Shown: piece after piece, positions 1 through 8,165 of the stretch
How positions within the stretch are numbered: position 1 is the stretch's first letter
Layout of the letters: each line of letters opens with the position of its first letter
Source: Oscillatoriales cyanobacterium SM2_2_1
GTDB lineage: Bacteria; Cyanobacteriota; Cyanobacteriia; Pseudanabaenales; Pseudanabaenaceae
Direction: 5' to 3'
Assembly (NCBI GenBank): GCA_012031145.1
Contig: JAAUUH010000007.1
Coordinates: 1 to 54,694, forward strand
DNA: 54,694 nt
Notes under the pieces: generated by a model
Database searches by the model: none
Told to the model about the DNA's origin: nothing
The model's input: the letters and a program-made list of their open reading frames with translations, nothing else
Made by a program: the position numbers and the translations under genes

Positions 1-1
1 C

Positions 2-97
2 CATGGCTGCGATGATTTGGGCTTAGGCCGGGATAACCCGGGCTCCCCGCTCAGAATTATCCGCAAGCTTAACGGCAACTTGTTACCTGCTTTGTAA
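2..97 (+). CDS. possible C-terminal end of a gene cut by the window edge
   Basis: One frame is open from the first bases of the window to a TAA at 95-97, giving 31 residues with a basic, leucine-rich end (RIIRKLNGN followed by LLPAL). I recognise no family. It may be the tail of a gene starting outside the window, or a chance open frame. It stops just before an intergenic repeat at 101-205, which is where a gene would be expected to end. Confidence 0.2.
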   Translation, partial: HGCDDLGLGRDNPGSPLRIIRKLNGNLLPAL

Positions 98-100
98 ACC

Positions 101-205
101 TATAGCTATATTCGGGTAGGTTCGGACTCCGAAAGAAAAGGGGGGGCTGCGCCCCCAGTCAGGGGTTTCACCCCTGCACCCCATCCTAACCAAGTTATTG
201 ACAGC
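101..205 (-). repeat. family-1 intergenic repeat, copy 1
   Basis: This is the first of seven related copies. In the reference orientation the element starts with TATAGCTGTAAATAACTTGG, has a GC-rich hairpin (GGGGGC-GCA-GCCCCC type) in the middle and ends with CCTACCCGAATATAGCTATA. The short ends are inverted copies of each other. This copy lies in reverse orientation upstream of kdpA. Confidence 0.85.
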
Positions 206-292
206 AATATCTCCAAGTTGGTCGCCCGATCTGTTCCCTCCAGTAAACGTTCCTGATGTTCCGCTGTTATTCCACTAACGTGAGATGGTTTT

Positions 293-1968
293 ATGGTTCA
301 AGGCTTTGGGCAAATTACTTTAGTATTGATGATTTTGGTGGCGATCGCCCCGTTTTTGGGTCGCTACATGGCAAGGGTATTTCGGGCGCAGCCGACGTTC
401 CTAGACCCAATTGCTCGTCCCCTAGAGCGCCTTATTTTCTGGGGCTCTGGTATTTCCGAGGGGCGAATGATGACCGGAAGGCAGTATGTTCGTGCCGTGT
501 TGATCAGCAATTTAGTCATGGCTATTGCGGTATTTGCGATGCTAATGACCCAGGGTGCCCTACCCCTCAACCCCACGGGATTGGCGGCTCCGAGTTGGGA
601 TTTGGCGCTGCATACAACCCTTTCCTTTGTTACCAATACCGATCAACAGCATTACTCCGGTGAAACGACGTTTAGCTACCTTAGCCAAGTAGGAGGGCTA
701 GGGTTTCTCATGTTTACTTCGGCGGCAACGGGATTGGCCGTGGCGATCGCCTTTATTCGCGGCTTAACCAGTCAGGTGATTGGCAACTTTTACCAAGATT
801 TGGTCTTGTCCATCACGCGCATCTTGCTGCCCCTATCGGTAGCCGGGGCGATCGTACTGCTGGCGGCAGGTGTTCCCGAAACCCTAGCAGGCCCTGTCCA
901 AGCCACCACCCTAGAAGGTGCTACCCAATGGATCGCGCGGGGACCCGTGGCACATTTTGAAGTCATCAAGGAGTTAGGAGAAAACGGCGGCGGTTTTTTG
1001 CCATCAATTCAGCCCATCCCCTAGAAAATCCCAATAATTTCACCAATCTCCTGGAAACCATCCTCATGATGGCGATTCCGGCGGGACTGATCCTCACCTA
1101 CGGATACATGGCGGGCAATCCTAAGCAGGGATGGCTGGTCTTCGGCATGGTGTTAGGATTCTATGTCCTACTGACGGCGATCGCCGCTGGGGGAGAATTT
1201 CAGGGCAACCCTCTGGTAAACCAGATTTTAGGTGAAGCCCAGCCCAACCTAGAGGGCAAAGAAGTACGGTTCGGCTGGGCCATGACGGCCCTATGGGCGG
1301 TTTCCACGACGGGTACCATGTGCGGAGCGGTCAATGGAATGCACGACTCGTTGATGCCCGCCGGCGGGTTTGCCACCTTGTCTAACCTTTTTTTACAGGT
1401 TGTGTGGGGTGGGCAGGGCACTGGTACGGCCTATCTGTTTGTGTTCCTAATTCTGACGGTCTTTTTGACAGGGTTAATGGTGGGGCGCACGCCGGAATTT
1501 TTGGGGCGCAAAATTGAAAAGCAAGAAATTGTGTTGTCTAGCATTGTCCTACTGGTGCATCCAATCGCCATTCTTGTGCCGTCGGCGATCACCCTAGCTT
1601 TTCCTGAATCCCTAGCGGGTATCAGCAATCCCGGGTTTCATGGACTCTCCCAAGTGGTCTATGAATATGCTTCAGCAGCCGCCAACAACGGTTCTGGGTT
1701 TGAGGGATTGGCAGACAACACCCTGTGGTGGAACCTGAGTACGAGTTTTTCACTACTGCTGGGGCGCTATGGGCCGATTATTGCTCTGGTGTTGCTCTCC
1801 GACGGCATGGCCAAAAAGCAGCCCGTACCAGAAACCATTGGCACCCTGCGTACAGACTCCCTGTTATTCACTGGGGTCACTGCCGGGACGATTATCATCC
1901 TCGGTGCCCTCACCTTTCTCCCGGTTTTGGTGCTTGGCCCCGTTGCCGAAGCGTTCAATTTGGGGTAA
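293..1968 (+). CDS. kdpA: KdpA, K+-translocating subunit (frameshifted here)
   Basis: KdpA is the channel-like membrane subunit of the KdpFABC high-affinity K+ ATPase. The reading frame begins at ATG 293 and breaks at about 993-1000. Upstream the frame ends in ENGGGF; after one added base in the TTTTTT run it continues as [12 protein letters not shown] and stays open to 1968. The restored protein would be about 558 residues, the normal KdpA length. Pore-loop signatures are visible ([26 protein letters not shown]), with many hydrophobic segments. kdpB follows after 107 bases. The single missing T in a homopolymer suggests a sequencing error; a genuine mutation or slippage cannot be excluded. 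Family assignment is certain. Confidence 0.95.
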
Positions 1969-2075
1969 CCACCCCAACGTTCTTTGTTGTTGTCTTACCT
2001 CTGGAAGTGCCACGTTCTTTAGATGTGACTCGATGTACTTTTTTGCAATCAATGAATGGTAGGTAACCAGATCCG

Positions 2076-4154
2076 ATGACCCCAATATCGACACTCCGCC
2101 AACCCGGTGGGCCGCGCCAACAACGGCGGCATACTCCTAAGGCCGATCTCTCCAGCCTGTATCAACGGGCATTAAAAGATGCCTTCGGCAAACTTAAACC
2201 CCAAGTGATGGTCAAAAATCCGGTCATGTTTTTGGTCTGGATGGGAACGCTAATTACGGCGCTGTTGACCCTCAATCCCCATATGTTCGGATTTAGTGAA
2301 ACCTCGGCCATGTTCAACGGTTGGGTGACGGTCATTCTGGCCTTTACAGTCCTGTTTGCCAATTTCGCTGAGGCTGTGGCTGAAGGGCGGGGCAAGGCTC
2401 AGGCCGATGCCCTGCGCTCCACCAAGGGCGAAACCTATGCCCGTCGTCTTCTCGCCGATGGTTTAATCGAAGAGGTGCCCTCAACCCGCCTGCAACGGGG
2501 CGATCGCCTACGGGTCGTGGCTGGCGACCTAATTCCCGCCGATGGGGAAGTTCTTGAGGGGGTGGCTTCCGTAGACGAATCGGCGATTACCGGAGAATCG
2601 GCTCCGGTGCTTAAGGAGCCGGGTTCCGATGTGGCCAGTTCCGTAACTGGTGGCACGCGGGTGGTGTCCGATGAGTTGTTAATTCGGGTGACCGCCGATC
2701 CGGGTAAGGGTTTTATTGATCGCATGATCGCCCTAGTGGAGGGAGCCGAACGCACCAAAACCCCTAACGAGATCGCTCTGACGGTGTTGCTGGCAGTGCT
2801 GACCCTAGTGTTTTTATTGGTGGTGTCCACACTGCCACCCATTGCCCATTATCTGAAAAATCCAGTGGGGATTACCCTGTTGATTGCTCTACTGGTGGCG
2901 TTGATTCCCACAACGATTGGTGGGTTATTGAGCGCGATTGGGATTGCGGGTATGGATCGGGTGGCCCAATTTAATGTGGTGGCCACCTCCGGTCGGGCTG
3001 TGGAAGCCTGCGGCGACATCAATACCCTCGTCCTGGATAAAACCGGCACCATTACCCTTGGCAACCGTCTGGCGGAGGAGTTCATTCCTGTGAACGGACA
3101 TTCCGTCGAAGAGGTGGCGGTGGTCGCCCTAGGAGCTAGTGTGTTTGATGCCACCCCGGAGGGCAAATCAATTGTCCGATTGGCAGAAAAGTTCGGGGCT
3201 ACCCCGGCTTTTGATCCCCAACAATCCGAGGGTGTGGAATTTTCGGCACGTACCCGGATGAGCGGCACCAACCTGCCCGACGGCACCGAAATTCGCAAAG
3301 GAGCGGTAGAGGCGATTCGTGGATTTGTGCGATCGCGGGGCGGGCAGGCACCCGAATCCCTCAATGGGGCTTTCGAGCGGGTTTCTAAGTTGGGGGGAAC
3401 CCCTTTGGCGGTCTGTCAAAACCAAGAGATTTACGGTGTGATTTATCTCAAGGACATGATCAAACCCGGCATTCAGGAGCGGTTCGATCAACTACGGCGC
3501 ATGGGGGTGCGCACGATTATGCTCACGGGGGACAACCGCATTACCGCGTCGGTAATCGCTAGGGAAGCAGGGGTGGATGACTTCATTGCTGAGGCTACCC
3601 CCGAAGACAAAATCCAAGTGATTCAACAGGAGCAAGCCGCCGGTAAACTGGTGGCCATGACTGGCGATGGCACCAATGATGCCCCGGCGCTAGCCCAAGC
3701 CAATGTGGGTTTGGCGATGAACTCGGGCACCCAAGCTGCCAAGGAAGCGGCCAATATGGTGGATTTAGATTCCGATCCAACCAAGCTGATTGATCTGGTG
3801 ACCATTGGCAAACAACTGTTAATTACCCGGGGGGCACTGACCACCTTCTCCCTGGCCAATGACATTGCTAAATATTTTGCAATTATTCCGGCGATGTTTG
3901 CTGGGGCAGGTATTAGCACTCTCAATGTGATGGGGCTGAGTAGTCCGCGATCGGCAGTGCTATCGGCATTGATCTACAACGCCCTGATTATTCCCGCCCT
4001 GATTCCCCTTGCCCTGCGCGGGGTAGAGTTTCGTCCCCTCAGTGCCAATCAGTTGCTCCAACGTAATATCTTAATTTATGGTTTGGGAGGGATTGCCGCA
4101 CCATTTGTGGCGATTAAAGTGATTGATCTTGGCATTGCTGTTTTGAACGTTTGA
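2076..4154 (+). CDS. kdpB: KdpB, catalytic P-type ATPase subunit
   Basis: KdpB is the ATP-hydrolysing subunit that energises K+ uptake by KdpA. The 692-residue protein has all P-type ATPase landmarks: TGES in the actuator domain, the phosphorylated Asp in DKTGT (D321), and the hinge motif TGDGTNDAP (about 529-537). Paired hydrophobic helices lie near the N-terminus, after the actuator domain and at the C-terminus. The start at ATG 2076 gives the usual KdpB N-terminus, a basic stretch before the first membrane helix. It is intact and belongs to the kdp operon between kdpA and the small kdpG/F gene. Confidence 0.97.
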   Translation: MTPISTLRQPGGPRQQRRHTPKADLSSLYQRALKDAFGKLKPQVMVKNPVMFLVWMGTLITALLTLNPHMFGFSETSAMFNGWVTVILAFTVLFANFAEAVAEGRGKAQADALRSTKGETYARRLLADGLIEEVPSTRLQRGDRLRVVAGDLIPADGEVLEGVASVDESAITGESAPVLKEPGSDVASSVTGGTRVVSDELLIRVTADPGKGFIDRMIALVEGAERTKTPNEIALTVLLAVLTLVFLLVVSTLPPIAHYLKNPVGITLLIALLVALIPTTIGGLLSAIGIAGMDRVAQFNVVATSGRAVEACGDINTLVLDKTGTITLGNRLAEEFIPVNGHSVEEVAVVALGASVFDATPEGKSIVRLAEKFGATPAFDPQQSEGVEFSARTRMSGTNLPDGTEIRKGAVEAIRGFVRSRGGQAPESLNGAFERVSKLGGTPLAVCQNQEIYGVIYLKDMIKPGIQERFDQLRRMGVRTIMLTGDNRITASVIAREAGVDDFIAEATPEDKIQVIQQEQAAGKLVAMTGDGTNDAPALAQANVGLAMNSGTQAAKEAANMVDLDSDPTKLIDLVTIGKQLLITRGALTTFSLANDIAKYFAIIPAMFAGAGISTLNVMGLSSPRSAVLSALIYNALIIPALIPLALRGVEFRPLSANQLLQRNILIYGLGGIAAPFVAIKVIDLGIAVLNV

Positions 4155-4213
4155 TTCCCTTCTTGTCAGGAGGGTAAGAAAAATTAAAACCAGTCCTAAT
4201 TATCGCCACCCCT

Positions 4214-4414
4214 ATGCACCCTAAAATTACGCCCTGTTCCAAGTTGATTTTTTTGGGTTTGTTACTGAATTTGGCGATCGCCCCGGCCCTATACGCCGCC
4301 AATAATCAGACCCTGGGTCGGGATACAGCCTACGCGATTGGATTACTGCTGATTTTGGTTTTGTCCCTCGCTGGTTATTTGGTTTGGGTGATTGTTCAAC
4401 CGGAACGCTTTTAG
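4214..4414 (+). CDS. small KdpG/KdpF-like subunit
   Basis: This 66-residue protein sits between kdpB and kdpC. It has two hydrophobic segments: an N-terminal one resembling a signal peptide that ends in ALYAAN, and a second ending in YLVWVIVQPERF. The second half resembles KdpF, the 29-residue lipid-like stabilising peptide of the enterobacterial complex. From family knowledge, cyanobacterial kdp operons carry a small gene here that has been called kdpG. I infer a role in complex assembly or stability. The position inside the operon is stronger evidence than the sequence. Confidence 0.75.
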   Translation: MHPKITPCSKLIFLGLLLNLAIAPALYAANNQTLGRDTAYAIGLLLILVLSLAGYLVWVIVQPERF

Positions 4415-4476
4415 GGTTCCATGTTTGATGCTTCTCAGTTTGTTTTGTTAATCTATTCTTCACTGCGTGACCTTCG

Positions 4477-5049
4477 ATGATTCATGATTTTTGGATTGGC
4501 TTACGTTGTTCAATCTTGCTATGGATTGTGACGGCATTCCTTTATCCCGCTCTGATTTTGGGGATTGGGCAGGGGGTCTTTCCCTACCAAGCTAACGGCA
4601 GCTTGCTGACCCGTGCCCAGGGATCGGTGCTTGGCTCAGCCCTGATCGGTCAGACTTTTACGGGCGATCGCTATTTTTGGAGCCGTCCCAGCACCACCAA
4701 CTACAGTACAGGCGAACAGGCTGGTCCGACGGGTGTTTCCGGAGCTAGCAATCTTGCTCCCGACAATCCAGATTTATGGGAACGCATCCAAACCGATGCC
4801 CGGCGCTTAAAAACTGCCGGCACTGCTCCAACTGCCGATCTGCTCTATGCTTCTGGCTCTGGACTTGACCCCCACATTAGCCCGATCGCCGCCCGTGCCC
4901 AGATTGACCGCGTCGCCAAAGCGCGATCGCAGACTCCCGAACAGATTCGAATACTAGTCGATCGCCATACCGAATCACGGTTCCTAGGGATTTTTGGAGA
5001 GCCGGCAGTTAACGTTTTGCTCTTGAATTCAGCCCTTGATCAGTCCTAG
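4477..5049 (+). CDS. kdpC: KdpC, K+ ATPase assembly subunit
   Basis: KdpC is the periplasm-exposed subunit anchored by one helix that stabilises the KdpA-KdpB complex and affects ATP affinity. The 190-residue protein has one N-terminal membrane helix (about residues 9-32), then the conserved core with GSALIGQTF, YFWSRPS, ASNLAPDNPDL and ASGSGLDPHISP. All are typical KdpC motifs and the length is normal. It is followed by the short kdpD after 12 bases, so the two are probably co-transcribed. Confidence 0.96.
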   Translation: MIHDFWIGLRCSILLWIVTAFLYPALILGIGQGVFPYQANGSLLTRAQGSVLGSALIGQTFTGDRYFWSRPSTTNYSTGEQAGPTGVSGASNLAPDNPDLWERIQTDARRLKTAGTAPTADLLYASGSGLDPHISPIAARAQIDRVAKARSQTPEQIRILVDRHTESRFLGIFGEPAVNVLLLNSALDQS

Positions 5050-5061
5050 TTTCCCAAGTCC

Positions 5062-6168
5062 ATGGCTAATCTCTCTTCTCCCCGTGGTAAACACAAAATC
5101 TTTATTGGTATGGCTCCGGGTGTGGGTAAGACCTATCGGATGCTCGAAGAAGCCCGGCAGTTGAAACAGGAGGGCTTTGACGTAGTGATTGGCATAGTGG
5201 AAACCCACGGACGGGAAGACACTCGTCAAAAAACCCTCGGTCTGGAGCAGATTCCTCCCCAAGAGGTTATTTGGCAGGGGCGATCACTCAAGGAACTGGA
5301 TACGGATGGGATTATCGCCCGCCGCCCGCAGTTGGTGCTGATTGATGAATTGGCCCATACCAACATTCCTACTTCCGAGCGAGAGAAGCGCTATCAAGAT
5401 GTAGAAGCCGTGCTCAGTGCTGGGATCGATGTCTATTCCACTCTCAATATTCAGCATTTAGAGAGTCTCAACGACTTGGTGCACAAAATTGCGGGGGTTG
5501 TGGTGCGCGAGCGGGTGCCCGATCGCGTTCTTGACGAGGCGGATGCCGTGGTCGTGGTAGATGTCACGCCCGAAACCCTCCAAGAACGGTTGAAGGAAGG
5601 GAAGATCTATGTCCCGAGCAAGGTCGATCAAGCACTCCAAAATTTCTTTAAGCGCCAGAACCTTGTGGCCTTGAGGGAGCTAGCCCTGCGTGAGGTAGCA
5701 GACAACATTGAGGAAAATAGCTGGGATGGGCACACTCAGAACTATTGCACCATTCACGAACGAATCTTGGTGTGCATTTCCACTTATCCCAATTCCATTC
5801 AATTGTTGCGCCGGGGAGCCCGCCTTGCCGGTCAGATGAATGGTCGCCTGTTTGTCCTGTTTGTTTCCAATCCCCAGCGGTTTCTAACGAAAACAGAGGC
5901 CCTACACATTGAGACCTGCCAGCGATTAACCCAAGAATTTGAGGGGGAGTTTATTCGCCGCGAATCCGAAGAGGTGGTCAAGGAGATTTTGACCGTAGCC
6001 ATGAGCTATCGCATTACCCAAGTGGTTTTAGGCGAAACCCGGCGATCGCGCTGGCATCTTTGGTTTCGCGGATCGATTGTTCAAAGGCTAATGCACGCTT
6101 TGCCTAGTGTTGATTTGCACATTATTGCTACGACCCCACTCAGCAGCGATAGACCAGACAATCCCTAG
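5062..6168 (+). CDS. kdpD: short KdpD: N-terminal sensor domain without a kinase
   Basis: The 368-residue protein starts with the KdpD/universal-stress region: a P-loop in GMAPGVGKT (about 16-24), then VETHGRED and IDELAHTN. A UspA-like domain covers about residues 230-355. The four membrane helices and the histidine-kinase domain of enterobacterial KdpD (about 890 residues) are absent, and the natural stop lies just past the Usp domain. This short form is known from cyanobacteria such as Anabaena. It cannot phosphorylate a response regulator, so I infer a regulatory role in K+ or turgor sensing through a partner protein. The end overlaps a family-2 repeat. Confidence 0.93.
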   Translation: MANLSSPRGKHKIFIGMAPGVGKTYRMLEEARQLKQEGFDVVIGIVETHGREDTRQKTLGLEQIPPQEVIWQGRSLKELDTDGIIARRPQLVLIDELAHTNIPTSEREKRYQDVEAVLSAGIDVYSTLNIQHLESLNDLVHKIAGVVVRERVPDRVLDEADAVVVVDVTPETLQERLKEGKIYVPSKVDQALQNFFKRQNLVALRELALREVADNIEENSWDGHTQNYCTIHERILVCISTYPNSIQLLRRGARLAGQMNGRLFVLFVSNPQRFLTKTEALHIETCQRLTQEFEGEFIRRESEEVVKEILTVAMSYRITQVVLGETRRSRWHLWFRGSIVQRLMHALPSVDLHIIATTPLSSDRPDNP

Positions 6169-6235
6169 GGTGCCATCACTTCGAGTTGAAGCCCCGGGAG
6201 ATGGGCGATACCGCGCTGTCAAATTTCACGGCAAA
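6164..6235 (-). repeat. family-2 intergenic repeat, partial copy
   Basis: This short stretch matches part of the longer copies at 30311, 36761 and 43394. Shared blocks include CCTAGGG then GCCATCA, GATACCGCGC and CAAATTTCACGG. It starts at the stop codon of kdpD and ends just before the 3' end of cutA. It looks truncated relative to the others. Confidence 0.6.
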
Positions 6236-6247
6236 TGACGACAGCTC

Positions 6248-6577
6248 CTAGGTTTGGGGCTGCATCGCCCTAAGTAGCCATTGGTGATAGCCCTCGGAAA
6301 CAGCGGCGATGGGGAGGGCCAAGATTTCTGGCTCGGTGTAGGGATGGAGTTCCTTGAGTCGCTGGGCGATCGCCTGAAACTGAGTAGGTACGGTTTTGAG
6401 CAGCAGCAGATGCTCACTATCACAGCACAATGCCCCGTCCCAGATATAAAGGGAGGTCAGGTTCGGAAGAATTTGGGCGCAGGCGACCCTGCGCTCCGTT
6501 ACAAGAACCTGGGCGATCATCCGGGCGGTTTCACCATCGGGTAGGGTCGTCATCACAACGATGGGCAGTTCGGTCAC
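6248..6577 (-). CDS. cutA: CutA1 divalent-cation tolerance protein
   Basis: The 109-residue protein matches the CutA1 family, small trimeric ferredoxin-fold proteins linked to divalent-metal tolerance. Key features are the N-terminal strand with VVMTTLP, the VACAQILP segment, LLLLKT and the LHPYTEPEILALP block near the C-terminus. The start is a GTG at 6577 that overlaps the thf1 stop by four bases (GTGA), so the two genes are probably translationally coupled. Confidence 0.93.
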   Translation of the reverse strand: MTELPIVVMTTLPDGETARMIAQVLVTERRVACAQILPNLTSLYIWDGALCCDSEHLLLLKTVPTQFQAIAQRLKELHPYTEPEILALPIAAVSEGYHQWLLRAMQPQT

Positions 6578-7269
6578 GGGGCTTGGGTGGTCTCAACGGA
6601 GGTGGGTTCTACAGCAGCGCGTTTTTTGCGCTCCGCTTCCACCATGTCCTGCATCATTTGCCGCGCCTGCTCCACTTTTTCTATATTGGAGCGGAACAGA
6701 TCCGCATCCCGAATCAGGCGATCGCCGCCAAACTTCAGGGTGTCACCGATCTGCTTGAGTTGGGTTTGGCGGGTTTCTGCCTGTTGCCAGAAGTCGGCAG
6801 TGGTGGCTTCTAACAGCACAAAAATCCCAATGGCTAGGAGGCGGCTATATTTATAGGGCTGGGTGCTAGCGATTTCCCGTACCTGCTGGGTAAACTGATC
6901 CAGGTCGCCGTTGCTGCTTTCGAGGGTTGTCAGGACGCTAAGAATAGACTCGGGCGATCGCACCGACAGTTCAGTGAGCTGCTCAGCTTCTTGGCGGAGG
7001 TGAGCAGGGTCATAGTGGAGGGATTGGCAAAGGGCACTAAAAATCTTCTGGCGATCCGCCTCTGGGGTGTAGCCCACCATAAACCGGTCGAAGGCCGATA
7101 CTATACCCAAACCCAGTAGGGGACTGTAGCGATAGGTACGATCTACGATCAGCAAATGCAATTCTACGAGGAGCTCGTCTACAACCCGACGATACACAGA
7201 CTTAATCGGTTTGGGAAAACTCTGTAAAAATGCACGCTTGGTATCGGAAACCGTAGGGACTGTATTCAC
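6574..7269 (-). CDS. thf1: Thf1/Psb29 thylakoid-formation protein
   Basis: Thf1 (Psb29) associates with photosystem II and is needed for thylakoid biogenesis and FtsH function in cyanobacteria and plastids. I chose the GTG at 7269 because the family motif TVSDTKRAFLQSFPKPI follows directly. The open frame continues upstream, but those residues do not look like the family. The restored 231-residue protein has YRRVVDELLVELHLL, GLGIVSAFDRFMVGY and KYSRLLAIGIFVLLE, and a charged coiled-coil C-terminus. cutA overlaps its stop. Confidence 0.93.
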   Translation of the reverse strand: MNTVPTVSDTKRAFLQSFPKPIKSVYRRVVDELLVELHLLIVDRTYRYSPLLGLGIVSAFDRFMVGYTPEADRQKIFSALCQSLHYDPAHLRQEAEQLTELSVRSPESILSVLTTLESSNGDLDQFTQQVREIASTQPYKYSRLLAIGIFVLLEATTADFWQQAETRQTQLKQIGDTLKFGGDRLIRDADLFRSNIEKVEQARQMMQDMVEAERKKRAAVEPTSVETTQAP

Positions 7270-7292
7270 GGGCAGTACTGATCGCAACGTTC

Positions 7293-8140
7293 CTATGATG
7301 GCACAATCGTTGCCCTCTGGGATCGGAGCCGACTCCAGTACAGGAAGCTGGCGACCCCCAAAAATCCCCAGTAGCAGAGCAGTTGGCCCCAAAAAAGGCG
7401 ATCGCGATATCCCAGAACCGCTTTGAGTAATACACCGGGAATGGCGCGATCGGGCAGCCATAGGTGCCAGTCCCACACCAAAGGGCCCAACAGACACGAA
7501 CCATTGGGGCTAGGTGCGATCGGACAGACGGCTCGCTCCAGATGCCCCAGCACGCCTATTGCAAGCCCAGCTAGGATTAGCAGTAGCAGCACGCCCATGA
7601 TTTGAAAAAATCGCCCCAGATCTAAGCGCACACCCCACTGAAATAGGGCGATGCCGATCCCGGCGGCGGCTCCTAGCCCGCCGATTGCTCCCAATAGCGG
7701 CATCGCTCCAGCGGACAACTGCGCCCCCACAAACAGCACTACCTCAAACCCTTCCCTGAGGATGGAAACCAACACCAAGCCTAAAATTCCCCATCCTGCT
7801 TGCTGCCGAGCCAAGTCCCCTTCAATCTGTCCCCTCAATCCGCGGGATTTTCGGTCATCCACAGCAACATCCAAGACAGCAGGACGATCGCCCCTCCGCC
7901 GATACCCGCCTCAAGCCATTGCTTTGCCACTGGGGATGTCACTCCCTGCCACCACCCTCGCAGCAACAGCCCCAGTCCACCACTAGCCAGGATGCCCAGC
8001 CCCACCCCACCCCATGCCCACGGCACCAATTCTGGGCGCTCAGTGCGCCTGAGGGCCGCCAACACAATGCCAATGATCAGCACTGCTTCTACCCCCTCCC
8101 GCAGGGTAATGGCAAAGGTGGGTAGGGCATCGCTCCACAT
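7293..8140 (-). CDS. FTR1-family iron permease (frameshifted here)
   Basis: This is a membrane permease of the FTR1/EfeU family, which takes up iron across the plasma membrane. The N-terminal half (from ATG 8140) contains REGVEA in the first helix. The second half, in another frame, contains REGFEV in a later helix. The two REGxE motifs are the iron-binding signature. The frame changes near 7852-7857: adding one base restores WMTRKSRGLRGQIEGD. The restored length is about 282 residues, normal for the family. It lies immediately upstream of thf1 on the same strand. I see no EfeO or EfeB partner nearby. Confidence 0.88.
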
Positions 8141-8165
8141 AATTAGCTCCTTGTCGCTCTTGAAT

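Noticed and set aside
206-292. Riboswitch upstream of kdpA
   Set aside because: I looked for a c-di-AMP (ydaO-type) element, known before some K+ transporters, and saw no matching conserved blocks.
256-663. 135-codon frame overlapping kdpA in another phase
   Set aside because: It lies within the clear kdpA frame and its sequence is not protein-like.
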